A stretch of 64,000 bases of DNA from PRS1 sp965250265. GTDB taxonomy: Bacteria; Bacteroidota; Bacteroidia; Flavobacteriales; Flavobacteriaceae. The stretch covers positions 434,001 to 498,000 of the forward strand of contig CBDFNO010000014.1 in the NCBI GenBank assembly GCA_965250265.1. Direction: 5' to 3'. Numbering within the stretch: the stretch's first letter is position 1; each line of letters begins with the position of its first letter. Below the pieces are notes generated by a model. That model did no database searches and was not told the DNA's origin. It was given only the letters and a program-made list of their open reading frames with translations. Made by a program: the position numbers and the translations under genes. This document shows, in pieces, positions 39,052 to 48,474 of the stretch.

Positions 39052-39246
39052 CCACAACAATGGCTATAATTAATACGGGTTTGGTGCTTAGCCCAAAAGT
39101 AATCGCAATTAAACTAAGTCCACCAAATCTTTTGATTTGGCTTTAGAATAAAAAAAATAAAACAAAATAAAAAAGTTTTGGTTAAGTGCTTAATCGGAAA
39201 TTCAGAAGTTTTAATTCCCGTACTAACCATAGCCGAGACGTTGTGC
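39052..39246 (+). repeat. cassette site 6 (attC-like, 195 bp)
   Basis: Left arm CCACAAC pairs with GTTGTGG of cassette 6; right arm GTTGTGC. Inner arms GGCTAT/ATAGCC; second stem AATACGGG with CCCGTACT. Class B. Confidence 0.78.
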
Positions 39247-39448
39247 GTCATTAAAATGCACTCGTGATTACTCTGAATAAATCAAGTAGTAATCGCTAAA
39301 ACGGATCGCATTTTTTGATGGATAAATCTGGTACAGAGCGCACGGATTTTTGTAAAAATTAGGTTCAGGTTTGAGGCGAAACAGATCAGGACCACGGATA
39401 AAAACTAAGGGATAAATCAGGATGAATAAGAAATAACGACCGCACAAC
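39240..39448 (+). other. cassette 7: gene-less cassette, copy 2
   Basis: Diverged copy of cassette 5 with the same length, about 20 substitutions by eye and no insertions or deletions. It has no plus-strand gene. A minus-strand frame of 60 codons exists (39268-39450), but it starts with GTG inside the site and is interrupted in the other copy. Confidence 0.7.
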
Positions 39449-39638
39449 ACAATGTATAAAACATCGCTAGTTTTGGCTTATCATTAGGTCTGTGTTTTCT
39501 TGCTGATTCCGCCAATTTTTTAGATTTTTAAGCATTAAACGTGATAAATAGGCACAAAATATAAAAACTCGGCTCATTGTTTAACCAGAATATACTACTT
39601 TTAAGCGACGCTACGTTTCATACACAAGACCGTTGTGC
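39442..39638 (+). repeat. cassette site 7 (attC-like, 197 bp)
   Basis: Left arm GCACAAC, right arm GTTGTGC. Near-copy of site 5 (class B). Confidence 0.78.
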
Positions 39639-39707
39639 CCAATGCCGGAAAACCGAAATTGAGAAACAAACAAACAAACAAACAAACCGAAAAAACAAAA
39701 TAACTGA

Positions 39708-42443
39708 ATGGCATTAAGCTGGAACGAGATAAAAGATAGAGCGTTAAAATTCTCAAATGAATGGGCAGAAGAAACGAAAGAAAGAGCTGAAAAAGACAGT
39801 TTTTGGAATGACTTTTTTAATGTTTTTGGAATATCACGCAGACGAGTTGCAACATTTGAAGAGCCTGTCAAAAAATTAAGTGGAAATCAAGGATTTATTG
39901 ACCTTTTTTGGAAAGGTACTTTACTTGTTGAGCATAAATCAAAGGGGAAAAATTTAGACAAAGCTTTTGAGCAAGCTACAGATTATTTTCCTGGTCTAAA
40001 AGAACACGAATTACCAAAATACATTTTAGTTTCAGATTTTGACAAAATCAAACTTTTTGACCTTGACGAAAGAACAGAGCACGAATTTCACGTTTCTGAA
40101 CTTTATAAAAACGTGAAACTATTTGGCTTCATTGCAGGTTATCAAAAGAGAACTTTTAAAGAAGAAGACCCAGTAAATATAAAAGCAGCTGAATTAATGG
40201 GAAAACTTCACGACCAACTCGAAGAGTTTGGCTATGAAGGTCATCATTTAGAAGTATATTTAGTTCGATTGCTTTTTATTCTGTTCGCAGATGATACAAG
40301 TATTTTTGAGAAAGATATTTTCAAGGAGTTTTTAGACCAAAAAACAAATGAAGACGGAAGTGATTTAGGAGCTTTAATGGCTCAGTTTTTCCAAGTACTT
40401 AATACACCAAAAGAAAAACGACTTAAGAATTTAGACGACCATTTAAATCAGTTCCCTTACGTAAATGGTAAATTATTCGAAGAGTTTTTACCTATTGCAT
40501 CTTTCAATTCTAAAATGCGAAGCATTTTATTAGAGGCATCAGCTTTGGATTGGGGAAAAATATCGCCCGCAATTTTCGGTTCACTTTTCCAAAGTGTAAT
40601 GAACCCCGAAGAGAGAAGAAATTTGGGTGCTCATTATACTTCAGAGAAAAACATTTTCAAACTTATTAAACCTCTTTTTCTTGACGAATTAAGAGAAGAA
40701 TTTGAAAAGGTAAAATCAAGTTCCAAAAAGCTTAAAGAATTTCATCATAAACTTTCTACTTTAAAATTTCTTGACCCAGCTTGTGGTAGCGGAAATTTCT
40801 TAATTATTACCTATCGAGAATTAAGACTATTAGAAGTTGACATTCTACGTGAATTATTTAAAAAAGGTGAACGTGTTTTAGACGTTTCATCTATTCTTTG
40901 GTTAGACGTTGACCAATTTTATGGAATTGAGTATGACGAATTCGCTTCTAAAATTGCAGAAGTAGCAATGTGGTTAATTGACCACCAAATGAATATGCGA
41001 GTTTCAGAAGAATTTGGACAATATTTTGCTCGTTTGCCATTAAAAAAAGCAGCTAAAATTGTTCACGCAAATTCTCTACAAACAAATTGGGAAGATGTAG
41101 TTTCTAAAACTGAACTTTCATACATCATTGGAAATCCACCTTTTATTGGTTCTAAGTTATTAGATAAAATCCAAAGAGAAGATATGGCTAATATTTTTAG
41201 TGGAGTTAAAAATGGTAAAATATTAGATTATGTTTCCGCTTGGTATTATAAAGCAGCTCAATACATTCAAAACACTAATATTAAAACTGCTTTTGTTTCT
41301 ACAAATTCAGTTACTCAAGGAGAGCAAGTAAGCGTACTTTGGGGAGAAATGATAAATAAATTAGGTATTAAAATACATTTTGCTCACACAACTTTTAAAT
41401 GGAGTAATGAAGCAAAAGGAAAAGCAGCAGTTTATTGTGTAATAATTGGTTACGCAAATTTTGACACCAAAAACAAAAAGTTATTTACTTATTCAGACAT
41501 TAAAGGAGAACCTTCTGAAATTTCAGTAAAAAACATAAATCCTTATTTAGCAAACGCAGAGGATTTAATTATTGAAAGGAGAAGTCAACCGATTTGTAAT
41601 GTTCCCAAAATGGCTTTTGGGAATATGCCTTTAGATGGAGGTAATTTAATAATTGATGATATAGAAAAAGATGAGTTTTTATTGCAAGAACCAAAAGCAA
41701 AACCTTATGTATTACCATTAATAAGTGCGAGAGAATTTTTAAATAACAAAAAGCGTTGGTGTTTGTGGTTAGAAAATATTAACCCAAATGAATTAAGGCG
41801 AATGCCCAAGATTTTAGAGCGTGTTGAAGCTGTAAAACAATTTAGATTAGCAAGTAAAGCACCATCAACCCAAAAACACGCCATTACACCTACTCTATTT
41901 AGAGATAGAAAGAATCCTGATTCATACATTTTAATTCCAAGCACATCATCTGAAAATAGAAAATATATCCCAATGGGATTTTTCACGAAAAACAATATCG
42001 CAAGTAACAGTTGTCATATTGTACCAAATGGAACTCTTTACAACTTTGGCGTATTAATGAGCGAAATGCATATGACTTGGGTAAAATATACTTGTGGTCG
42101 TTTAAAAAGTGATTTTAGATACTCAAAAGATTTAGTGTATAATAATTATCCTTGGGCAAAGGAAGTAAGCGAAAAAAATAAAAAGAAAGTTGAAGAAAAA
42201 GCTCAAAAAGTGTTGGATGTTAGAGCAGAGTTTCCTGACAGTAGTTTAGCAGATTTATATCATCAATTAACAATGCCACCAAAGTTAATAAAAGCTCATT
42301 TGGAATTAGATAAAGCAGTTGATTTATGCTACAGGCCACAAGCTTTTACAAATGAAAACGCACGAATAGAATACTTGTTTGACTTTTATAATCAGTACAC
42401 AGAACCATTATTGAACGAAAATAAAACAAAGAAAAAGAAATAA
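39708..42443 (+). CDS. cassette 8: MmeI-like type II restriction-modification enzyme
   Basis: Single-chain restriction and DNA adenine methyltransferase of the MmeI family, 911 aa. The N-terminal nuclease domain has D65-X9-E75-X-K77 within FIDLFWKGTLLVEHKSKGK, matching the D-X9-EXK pattern of MmeI. The SAM-binding motif I is DPACGSGNF (356-364), and the catalytic motif is NPPF (476-479). A target-recognition domain and helical tail follow. The protein appears intact. A self-contained enzyme that protects and cuts suits a mobile cassette. Confidence 0.92.
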   Translation: MALSWNEIKDRALKFSNEWAEETKERAEKDSFWNDFFNVFGISRRRVATFEEPVKKLSGNQGFIDLFWKGTLLVEHKSKGKNLDKAFEQATDYFPGLKEHELPKYILVSDFDKIKLFDLDERTEHEFHVSELYKNVKLFGFIAGYQKRTFKEEDPVNIKAAELMGKLHDQLEEFGYEGHHLEVYLVRLLFILFADDTSIFEKDIFKEFLDQKTNEDGSDLGALMAQFFQVLNTPKEKRLKNLDDHLNQFPYVNGKLFEEFLPIASFNSKMRSILLEASALDWGKISPAIFGSLFQSVMNPEERRNLGAHYTSEKNIFKLIKPLFLDELREEFEKVKSSSKKLKEFHHKLSTLKFLDPACGSGNFLIITYRELRLLEVDILRELFKKGERVLDVSSILWLDVDQFYGIEYDEFASKIAEVAMWLIDHQMNMRVSEEFGQYFARLPLKKAAKIVHANSLQTNWEDVVSKTELSYIIGNPPFIGSKLLDKIQREDMANIFSGVKNGKILDYVSAWYYKAAQYIQNTNIKTAFVSTNSVTQGEQVSVLWGEMINKLGIKIHFAHTTFKWSNEAKGKAAVYCVIIGYANFDTKNKKLFTYSDIKGEPSEISVKNINPYLANAEDLIIERRSQPICNVPKMAFGNMPLDGGNLIIDDIEKDEFLLQEPKAKPYVLPLISAREFLNNKKRWCLWLENINPNELRRMPKILERVEAVKQFRLASKAPSTQKHAITPTLFRDRKNPDSYILIPSTSSENRKYIPMGFFTKNNIASNSCHIVPNGTLYNFGVLMSEMHMTWVKYTCGRLKSDFRYSKDLVYNNYPWAKEVSEKNKKKVEEKAQKVLDVRAEFPDSSLADLYHQLTMPPKLIKAHLELDKAVDLCYRPQAFTNENARIEYLFDFYNQYTEPLLNENKTKKKK

Positions 42444-42451
42444 AACACTGG

Positions 42452-42647
42452 GCACAACAATGTATAAAAAACATAGGGCTTTTGGGCTAACTCCAAAGTT
42501 CTATGTTTATTAACAAAGTCCGCTAAATATAAAATTTGGCGTTTATAGAAGAAAAGATAAAAGCAAAATATTTATACTTAGCTAAGTAATAAACCGAAAC
42601 GATAGTGTTTATCATCTGCCCTACGTTTCTTATACTTAACGTTGTAG
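42452..42647 (+). repeat. cassette site 8 (attC-like, 196 bp)
   Basis: Left arm TGGGCACAAC matches the cassette 8 start GTTGTGCCCA over 10 bases; right arm GTTGTAG. Inner arms GTATAA/TTATAC. Class B. Confidence 0.8.
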
Positions 42648-42672
42648 GTAATTTACCAACCCAAGAAACTGA

Positions 42673-43881
42673 ATGGAAAAAATTCAAAATCAGAAACACT
42701 CAATAGAGACTTTTTATTACAGTTTGACCAGAATGCTTGAAAGAGCTTCCTATTATGGTTTGCGTGCTTTAGTGGTTATTTATATGACGGGAGAAATTCT
42801 GAAAATGGAAAGCACAGAAGCATTAACAATTTACGGCTGGTTTGCAGGTTCAGTTGTGTTTTCTCAAATATTTGGTGCGTTACTTGGCGACTTGCTAATT
42901 GGAAACAAAAAAGCAATAATAGTTGGTGGAATTATTCAAGCTTTAGGAGCATTTGCTTTATGTATTCCTAATACTTATGGACTTTATGCTGGACTATTCC
43001 TTGTTGTGCTTGGGAATGGCTTTTTCACACCAAACATTGTGGCAAATTACGGAAAGTCCTATCTGTACAAAACTAAATTACTCGATGCTGGATTTACGAT
43101 TATCTATTTAGCAATTAATTTGGGTTCATTTCTTGGAGTAATGGCTATTGGGTATTCTGGCGAAAAATTTGGATATAATATTAGTTTCTTGATATGTGGT
43201 TTATTAACTCTATTATCCCTAATTCCAATTCTAAAAATAAAAGAAAATGAGTTTCAAGAAAAGGAAAAAATATTAATTGGTAAGCGAATATTAACAATAG
43301 CAATAGCTTTTATTATTGTAGGACTTTTTTGGGGAGTTTATGAAATTTCGAATATTAGAATTTTTGACTTACAATTAAAATTAGCGGTGATTTCAACATT
43401 AGAAATCCCTAAAAGTATGTGGCAGTCTCTGGGTTCTATTTTCACATTGCCAATTAGTTTAATTGTAATCGTAATATGGACTTATTACTACAATTCTCAA
43501 TTCTTCAAATTACTGATTGGTTTTTTATTTGGAGCAATTGCATTTGGAATTTTATTATTCATTCCAGAAGTGCCAAAAGAAAATCACACAATTTATTTTT
43601 TAGTTTCACTATTGTTTTTAGCAATTTCTGAAATTCATATAGCACCAATAATTCATTCGGTTTTAACAAAGTACTCGAACCCAAAATATTTGGCTATTTT
43701 AGTTAGCCTTGCATTTGTACCAAGCAAAATTTTTACATTAATTTTTGGCTTATTTAATGAGAGATTTTATGACAATCCAACTCTAAGTGTTAAATTTGGA
43801 ATAATAACAATGATTCTAATAAGTATTGGAATAATTGGATATATAATAATTGATAAAAAAACTACCTACAACAACACCTAA
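42673..43881 (+). CDS. cassette 9: POT-like MFS transporter
   Basis: 402 aa with about twelve membrane segments. The start SLTRMLERASYYGLRALVVIYM and the loop GALLGDLLIGNKKAI fit the proton-dependent oligopeptide transporter family, but it is shorter than the usual 450-500 aa. Substrate is unknown. The last residues (TTYNNT) and the stop are encoded by site 9, so the native end may have been replaced by cassette sequence. Confidence 0.75.
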   Translation: MEKIQNQKHSIETFYYSLTRMLERASYYGLRALVVIYMTGEILKMESTEALTIYGWFAGSVVFSQIFGALLGDLLIGNKKAIIVGGIIQALGAFALCIPNTYGLYAGLFLVVLGNGFFTPNIVANYGKSYLYKTKLLDAGFTIIYLAINLGSFLGVMAIGYSGEKFGYNISFLICGLLTLLSLIPILKIKENEFQEKEKILIGKRILTIAIAFIIVGLFWGVYEISNIRIFDLQLKLAVISTLEIPKSMWQSLGSIFTLPISLIVIVIWTYYYNSQFFKLLIGFLFGAIAFGILLFIPEVPKENHTIYFLVSLLFLAISEIHIAPIIHSVLTKYSNPKYLAILVSLAFVPSKIFTLIFGLFNERFYDNPTLSVKFGIITMILISIGIIGYIIIDKKTTYNNT

Positions 43882-43917
43882 ACTGCATTAAAACGCAGCT
43901 TAGCCAAACCGTTGGCG
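43866..43917 (+). repeat. cassette site 9 (compact, 52 bp)
   Basis: Left arm ACCTACAAC matches the cassette 9 start GTTGTAGGT; right arm GTTGGCG. Its stem is identical to that of site 4. It overlaps the transporter stop codon. Confidence 0.78.
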
Positions 43918-43931
43918 TTAATTTGAACTGA

Positions 43932-44447
43932 ATGAAAAAAATATTAATACTAATCATATTTTCAATTCCAATTTTGACTATTGGACAATCAAATCCATTT
44001 GAAAAGTTGAAGTATGACAAAGTTGTTGCGTATGAATATCAGGGAGAAGGAGGATTGTTAATTGAAAGATGTCTTGATGAAGAAAATGAGAAAATAAATA
44101 AAACACTAAATCTGACTGAAAAGCAGACTAAAAATTTGGAAATAATTTTGACATCAGAAAAAGCCTATGGAAATACAACCATGTCTTGTTTTGACCCTCA
44201 TTTTGCAGTTATTTATTATTTAAAAGAAAAAGTAGTTGGAACTATTAATATCTGTTTGGATTGTAATTACCTAATCGCATCTGAAAAAATTCCTGCGACT
44301 GAATTGAAAATGATAAAGATTTCCGATAACTACTCTTATCCAGCAAAAGGCTTTAGTAAAAACACACGAAAAGAAATCTACGAATACATAAAAGGACTTG
44401 GATTTACTAAATATTTAAGACCATTGACATCCTATCTTGATGAATAA
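43932..44447 (+). CDS. cassette 10: secreted protein of unknown function
   Basis: 171 aa with a signal peptide ending LTIGQ. The mature part has Cys pairs at MSCFDPH and CLDCNYL and a conserved-looking ENEKINKTLNLTEKQ helix. No family is recognised. Confidence 0.65.
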   Translation: MKKILILIIFSIPILTIGQSNPFEKLKYDKVVAYEYQGEGGLLIERCLDEENEKINKTLNLTEKQTKNLEIILTSEKAYGNTTMSCFDPHFAVIYYLKEKVVGTINICLDCNYLIASEKIPATELKMIKISDNYSYPAKGFSKNTRKEIYEYIKGLGFTKYLRPLTSYLDE

Positions 44448-44455
44448 AAAACTAA

Positions 44456-44588
44456 CGCCAACAATGTATAACCGCAATTACGGCGGATTCGACTACGTCC
44501 GAATCCACTCGGAATTGCTAAAGTCAGTACTTAACCGAAAAACCATAACTTAAAACCCGTAACGGACGGTTATACTGAGCCGTTGTAA
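44456..44588 (+). repeat. cassette site 10 (attC-like, 133 bp)
   Basis: Left arm TAACGCCAAC matches the cassette 10 start over 10 bases; right arm GTTGTAA. Outer stem GTATAACCG with CGGTTATAC. Class D, also at sites 18, 23 and 30. Confidence 0.82.
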
Positions 44589-44712
44589 CACATTTAACCA
44601 AACCGACAGACTAATTGAATAATTGAATGAAAAAAAATCCATATTCGAAAAGATAATAACTAGAATTGCGATTCTTTTGAGCCGAATTAGGTCAACTTAT
44701 AACTACTAGAAA

Positions 44713-45141
44713 ATGAAAATAATTGATTACTTGTTTTATAGACTTTATAAAAATGCAATTCCAACTAATAAGTCTATACCTGAATGGTCAAGCATATTCG
44801 TTATTTCAATAATTCTAGTTTTTAATATTAGCTGTTTAGCTATAATTTTAGACTACGACTTTAAGTCAGCTGGTGGAAACAGTTTTAAGATTTTGTATTT
44901 AGTTTTATTTGGAATAAACTACCTTATATTTCTTTATGGAAAAAGATATCTAAATATAATTGAGAAATATGACAAAATAAAAAACAAGCTGATATATGAT
45001 ATTCTAGTTTTGCTGTATATCATTGGTTCAGTTTTATTTTTCTTTTATCTAGCGGACATTGGAATAAAATATTGGATTTATATAACTGTATTTATATTAA
45101 TAATTTCTCAAATTCCGAAAATCGTCAAGTTTATAAAATAA
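44713..45141 (+). CDS. cassette 11: small membrane protein
   Basis: 142 aa with about four membrane segments (32-52, 63-80, 96-116, 119-136). No family is recognised. It has an unusually long 124-base leader after the cassette start, containing only a tiny 8-codon frame. Confidence 0.6.
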   Translation: MKIIDYLFYRLYKNAIPTNKSIPEWSSIFVISIILVFNISCLAIILDYDFKSAGGNSFKILYLVLFGINYLIFLYGKRYLNIIEKYDKIKNKLIYDILVLLYIIGSVLFFFYLADIGIKYWIYITVFILIISQIPKIVKFIK

Positions 45142-45151
45142 AAAAAACGTG

Positions 45152-45285
45152 TTACAACACCGTGTATAATTAATTGCTTTGGCAAGTGCTTATTTGGAAA
45201 ATTCCTTCGGAATTTTCTCTGGCTCGTCCACTTTTGCTAAATTAGTTGCTTAAACACGCAACTAACCATACACCAAACGTTAGGG
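45152..45285 (+). repeat. cassette site 11 (attC-like, 134 bp)
   Basis: Left arm GTGTTACAAC matches the cassette 11 start; right arm GTTAGGG. Inner arms GTGTAT/ATACAC. Class A. Confidence 0.8.
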
Positions 45286-45336
45286 CAAATGCGAAAAAGG
45301 TATTATTCATTAAATAATTGACAAAAAACAGAATAA

Positions 45337-45783
45337 ATGAAATTTACAAGACATCTAATTTTTGCGATTTTATCCATTTTAATATTCACATCAGAGTTGT
45401 TTTCTCAAACCGACAAAGAACAGATATTAGCAATTAGAAATACTTCGAATCTAGCCTTTCAGTCATACGACAATACGCAAGTTTTAGCATCTTTGACAGA
45501 TGATGTATTAATTACAACTGGAAATGGAACATTGTTATCTGGAAAAAAAGCCTTGGAGCAATATATTTTAGACGCTGGAGACAGTAAAATGTATTTTATA
45601 CGGACACCAAAAGAAATTGTTGTGAATGAAAAAAGAGGATTGGCTTGGGAAAGCGGAAATTGGGATGGATACAATCCAGAAAAAGGGAGCAATTCAATTA
45701 TTAATGGGAATTATTCAGCAATGTGGACTAAAGAGTCTGGAGAATGGAAAATAAAATCTCAACTTTTTGTAACGATTGACTAA
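45337..45783 (+). CDS. cassette 12: secreted SnoaL/DUF4440-like protein
   Basis: 148 aa with a signal peptide ending ELFSQ, then an NTF2-like fold of the SnoaL/DUF4440 type. It starts with a helix (EQILAIRNTSNLAFQSYD) and contains LASLTDDVLITTGNGTLLSGKKAL and NGNYSAMWTKESGEWKIKSQ. The fold is used for binding or as an enzyme scaffold, and the role here is unknown. Confidence 0.75.
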   Translation: MKFTRHLIFAILSILIFTSELFSQTDKEQILAIRNTSNLAFQSYDNTQVLASLTDDVLITTGNGTLLSGKKALEQYILDAGDSKMYFIRTPKEIVVNEKRGLAWESGNWDGYNPEKGSNSIINGNYSAMWTKESGEWKIKSQLFVTID

Positions 45784-45799
45784 AAAATAAAGCACTATG

Positions 45800-45930
45800 C
45801 CCTAACAATGGCTATAATTCATTGTGGTTTTGTACCACACCAAAGTTTAGTATATTTAACACGGCTGATTTCTACAGCGGAAAATCCTAGCGGATTTATC
45901 CACAACGAAATCATAGCCTAACCGTTGTGC
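45800..45930 (+). repeat. cassette site 12 (attC-like, 131 bp)
   Basis: Left arm TGCCCTAAC matches the start GTTAGGGCA; right arm GTTGTGC. Inner arms GGCTAT/ATAGCC. Class A. Confidence 0.8.
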
Positions 45931-45961
45931 GTCATTTAAGAAAACTCGAACAAACAAGACA

Positions 45962-46444
45962 ATGCTGAAATTATACAAAGAGATAAATAAAGAATTACAT
46001 TATTGGGAGACTTGGGACAAAGATAAAAACACAGGAATTGTTCATAAAGGAATTGTTGGAACAAAAGGAACTTTTAGAGAAGTAAAATCTAGATTTTTTA
46101 CCAACTTTCACAAAAAAATACAAACAGAAATATTGGAACAAACTGAAAATGGATTCCGACCAATTGAACATGAAAACCACGCAAGACTTCTAATTGAATT
46201 TAATGTTGACGGAATGGGAACGGAAAAGGACGTGGAAAAACGACAGCAACTACAAAGCCGAATGGACGAGACTTTGGGTTGGACTGCACTCGGATTTTGT
46301 GATGGTGGAAGTATCGGAACTGGAACAATGGAAGTTTGTTGTTTCGTTGTTGATTTTGAGGTTGCGAAAAAAGTTATAGAAAACGATTTAAACGAAACCG
46401 AATTTTCTAATTATAGTCGGATTTATAACGAAGAAACTGAATAA
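45962..46444 (+). CDS. cassette 13: small cytosolic protein, WGR-like N-terminus
   Basis: 160 aa without a signal peptide. The first 45 residues (LHYWETWDKDKNTGIVHKGIVGTKG) resemble a WGR-type beta module found in nucleic-acid-related proteins. The second half has a Gly/Cys-rich core (LGFCDGGSIGTGTMEVCCFVV). Function is unknown; the WGR likeness is weak. Confidence 0.6.
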   Translation: MLKLYKEINKELHYWETWDKDKNTGIVHKGIVGTKGTFREVKSRFFTNFHKKIQTEILEQTENGFRPIEHENHARLLIEFNVDGMGTEKDVEKRQQLQSRMDETLGWTALGFCDGGSIGTGTMEVCCFVVDFEVAKKVIENDLNETEFSNYSRIYNEETE

Positions 46445-46456
46445 AAAAAAACGAAC

Positions 46457-46589
46457 GCACAACACCGTGTAAAAATAATTGCTTGGTTCTTGCCTACTCG
46501 GAAAATCCTACGAATTTCCCTCTGGCTCGTGAATGTTTGCTAAATTAGTTGCTTAAACACGCAACTAACCATACACAAAACCGTTGTAA
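46457..46589 (+). repeat. cassette site 13 (attC-like, 133 bp)
   Basis: Left arm ACGCACAAC matches the cassette 13 start; right arm GTTGTAA. Inner arms GTGTA/TACAC. Class A. Confidence 0.8.
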
Positions 46590-46606
46590 ACAATTTAAGA
46601 CAAACA

Positions 46607-46966
46607 TTGAGAAAAGTATTAAAATATGGATTTCTAATTTTCGGAATAATAATTCTAATTGGATTTGCGCTGAAAGGAAATATTACTCACGAACAATTTG
46701 ACTCTGAAAAATGGAAAAACTGGACGGAAACTGAACAAAAAATGTCAATGCGTTGGGATATGATGAACAGTTTGCGAAAAACTCACGAACTGAAAGGGAA
46801 AACGGAAATTGAAATAATTGAATTATTGGGAATTCCAGAAAATAAATCTGTCTCTGAATTTGGTTACTATTTGGGAATGGCTAAACACGGAATTGACACA
46901 GGACATTTGACTATCTACTTTGACCAAAACAAAAAGGTATCAAGAATTAAAGTTCATAGAGGATAA
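46607..46966 (+). CDS. cassette 14, gene 1: membrane-anchored BamE/SmpA-like protein
   Basis: 119 aa from a TTG codon. One N-terminal membrane helix (GFLIFGIIILIGFAL) is followed by a small domain with LKGKTEIEIIELLGIPE. This resembles the helix-turn-helix of SmpA/BamE-like folds. A second gene follows after 3 bases. Confidence 0.6.
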   Translation: MRKVLKYGFLIFGIIILIGFALKGNITHEQFDSEKWKNWTETEQKMSMRWDMMNSLRKTHELKGKTEIEIIELLGIPENKSVSEFGYYLGMAKHGIDTGHLTIYFDQNKKVSRIKVHRG

Positions 46967-46969
46967 TAA

Positions 46970-47185
46970 ATGCTGTACTTTAGAATTGTATTTTTCGTTT
47001 TGTTCTTATTGGAATTAAGATTCCTGAAATTCAAGTACAAACGAGACAAATATATTTGGATTGGAATAGTTTTAATATTCAGTTACATTGGATATTTTTT
47101 CTTTTTAATCTATAAAAGAAGATTATTAGTTAAAAGAAAATTTGAGCCGAATTTTAATCGGAATAGAATAAAATCAACTGAATAA
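46970..47185 (+). CDS. cassette 14, gene 2: small membrane protein
   Basis: 71 aa with two hydrophobic segments (FRIVFFVLFLLEL and IWIGIVLIFSYIGYFFFLIY) and a basic tail. No family is recognised. It is probably translated together with the preceding gene. Confidence 0.55.
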   Translation: MLYFRIVFFVLFLLELRFLKFKYKRDKYIWIGIVLIFSYIGYFFFLIYKRRLLVKRKFEPNFNRNRIKSTE

Positions 47186-47192
47186 AAACTGT

Positions 47193-47324
47193 TTACAACA
47201 ACGTGTATAATTCATTGCTAGTACCCGCCTACTTACGAAAATCCTCGCGGATTTTCTATTCGGTTTGTATTTGCTAAATTAGTTGCTGAAACACGCAACG
47301 AAATCATACACAAAACCGTTACCT
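47193..47324 (+). repeat. cassette site 14 (attC-like, 132 bp)
   Basis: Left arm TGTTTACAAC matches GTTGTAAACA of cassette 14; right arm GTTACCT. Inner arms GTGTAT/ATACAC. Class A; almost identical to site 22. Confidence 0.82.
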
Positions 47325-47341
47325 GCAAGCAGAAAAAGACA

Positions 47342-48115
47342 ATGAACGAATTTATTGAACGATATAAGACACTTTCTAGCTCTGACTTATTAAGAGTAAT
47401 TGAAAATCAATCTGACTATCAAGCCAAAGCTGTTGAAGCAGCAAAGTCGGAAATACAGGAAAGAAATCTGTCCAACCAAGAATTTCAAGAAGCAAAAAAT
47501 GTATTAGAAACTGAAAGGAACGAAAGAAAAAAACAAGATGATAAAAAAGCTGCGATTGAAAAGAAAGTAAAGGTGGTAAGCACAACATTTTTCGACACAA
47601 TCAATCCAATTCAAAAATCGGCTCCATCAGCTGAAAAACTTATCAGACTGATTACAATCGTTTTCGGACTTATTACAATTGTTAAATGGTATAACGAATT
47701 TGGACTAATCACCTTTATGCTAACAGATGACACGGGTGGTTGGGATTTAAGTATGGTGGAGTACTTTCTTCCTTTAATTTTGCTTCCTGCTGCGACAATC
47801 CTTTTTTGGTTAAGAAAAAAAAGTGGTTGGATTTTGATGGCTTCATATTTGACTTACTCGGCAATTAGTAGCCTTGGACTAACCATCATGACTTGGAATA
47901 GGCAGCCAAGTGGAATGCCAGCACTTGATAATTTATTTCCTCAAACCTCACCTATTACTTTAATAATGACCACTTTATTTTTCGGTGGTACTCTGTGGGT
48001 TTTAACCAAAAAAGAGATTAAAGAGCAATACGAAATCAACAAGCAAACTTTGATTACAACGATTGGTGTTTCAGGGGTTCTGACTATGTTATTCATTGCA
48101 CCATTTATATTATAA
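47342..48115 (+). CDS. cassette 15, gene 1: coiled-coil membrane protein
   Basis: 257 aa. The N-terminal 90 residues are a charged helical region (LSSSDLLRVIENQSDYQAKAVEAAKSEIQER, then a Lys/Glu-rich coiled coil). About four membrane segments follow. It is paralogous to the gene at 52415, with conserved segments such as DTINPIQ and GGWDLSMVEYF. A 40-aa gene follows. Function is unknown. Confidence 0.65.
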   Translation: MNEFIERYKTLSSSDLLRVIENQSDYQAKAVEAAKSEIQERNLSNQEFQEAKNVLETERNERKKQDDKKAAIEKKVKVVSTTFFDTINPIQKSAPSAEKLIRLITIVFGLITIVKWYNEFGLITFMLTDDTGGWDLSMVEYFLPLILLPAATILFWLRKKSGWILMASYLTYSAISSLGLTIMTWNRQPSGMPALDNLFPQTSPITLIMTTLFFGGTLWVLTKKEIKEQYEINKQTLITTIGVSGVLTMLFIAPFIL

Positions 48116-48119
48116 TAAC

Positions 48120-48242
48120 ATGAATATAATTTTGACAATACTCAAATGGATTTTAATAATTCTGTTTTTTCCTCTCTCGCTGATTTTTGTTGCTTATTTC
48201 AGACAGAGAAAGGCGAAACGGGAATACTACGCAAAAAATTAA
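48120..48242 (+). CDS. cassette 15, gene 2: 40-aa membrane peptide
   Basis: Starts MNIILTILKWILIILFFPLS, with one membrane helix and a basic tail (RQRKAKREYY). A paralog with the same start pattern follows the related gene of cassette 20, so both genes were kept together in the two cassettes. Conservation supports it as a real small gene. Confidence 0.65.
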   Translation: MNIILTILKWILIILFFPLSLIFVAYFRQRKAKREYYAKN

Positions 48243-48253
48243 AAAAAGCCAGC

Positions 48254-48448
48254 AGGTAACACTGTATATAGCAAATAGGGCGTTTAGTGTTTTACGAAAG
48301 TTCATAGCTATTTACAAACACCGCCAAATCGTTGATTTGGCTTTTAAGAATGAATAAATTAAAAACAAAATACAACGCTTTGGCTCGGAGCTAACTTGAA
48401 AGTTCAGTGCTTTCTACTGCCCTACTTGCCATATACTAAACGTTAGCT
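48254..48448 (+). repeat. cassette site 15 (attC-like, 195 bp)
   Basis: Left arm GCAGGTAAC matches GTTACCTGC; right arm GTTAGCT. Inner arms GTATAT/ATATAC; inner stem CCAAATC/GATTTGG. Class B; close relative of site 26. Confidence 0.8.
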
Positions 48449-48474
48449 TTAATTTGATAAACTTGAGTAGAAAT

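Noticed and set aside
39268..39450. 60-codon minus-strand gene in the gene-less cassette
   Set aside because: It starts with GTG inside the site and is interrupted by a stop in the sister copy; kept only as a possibility.
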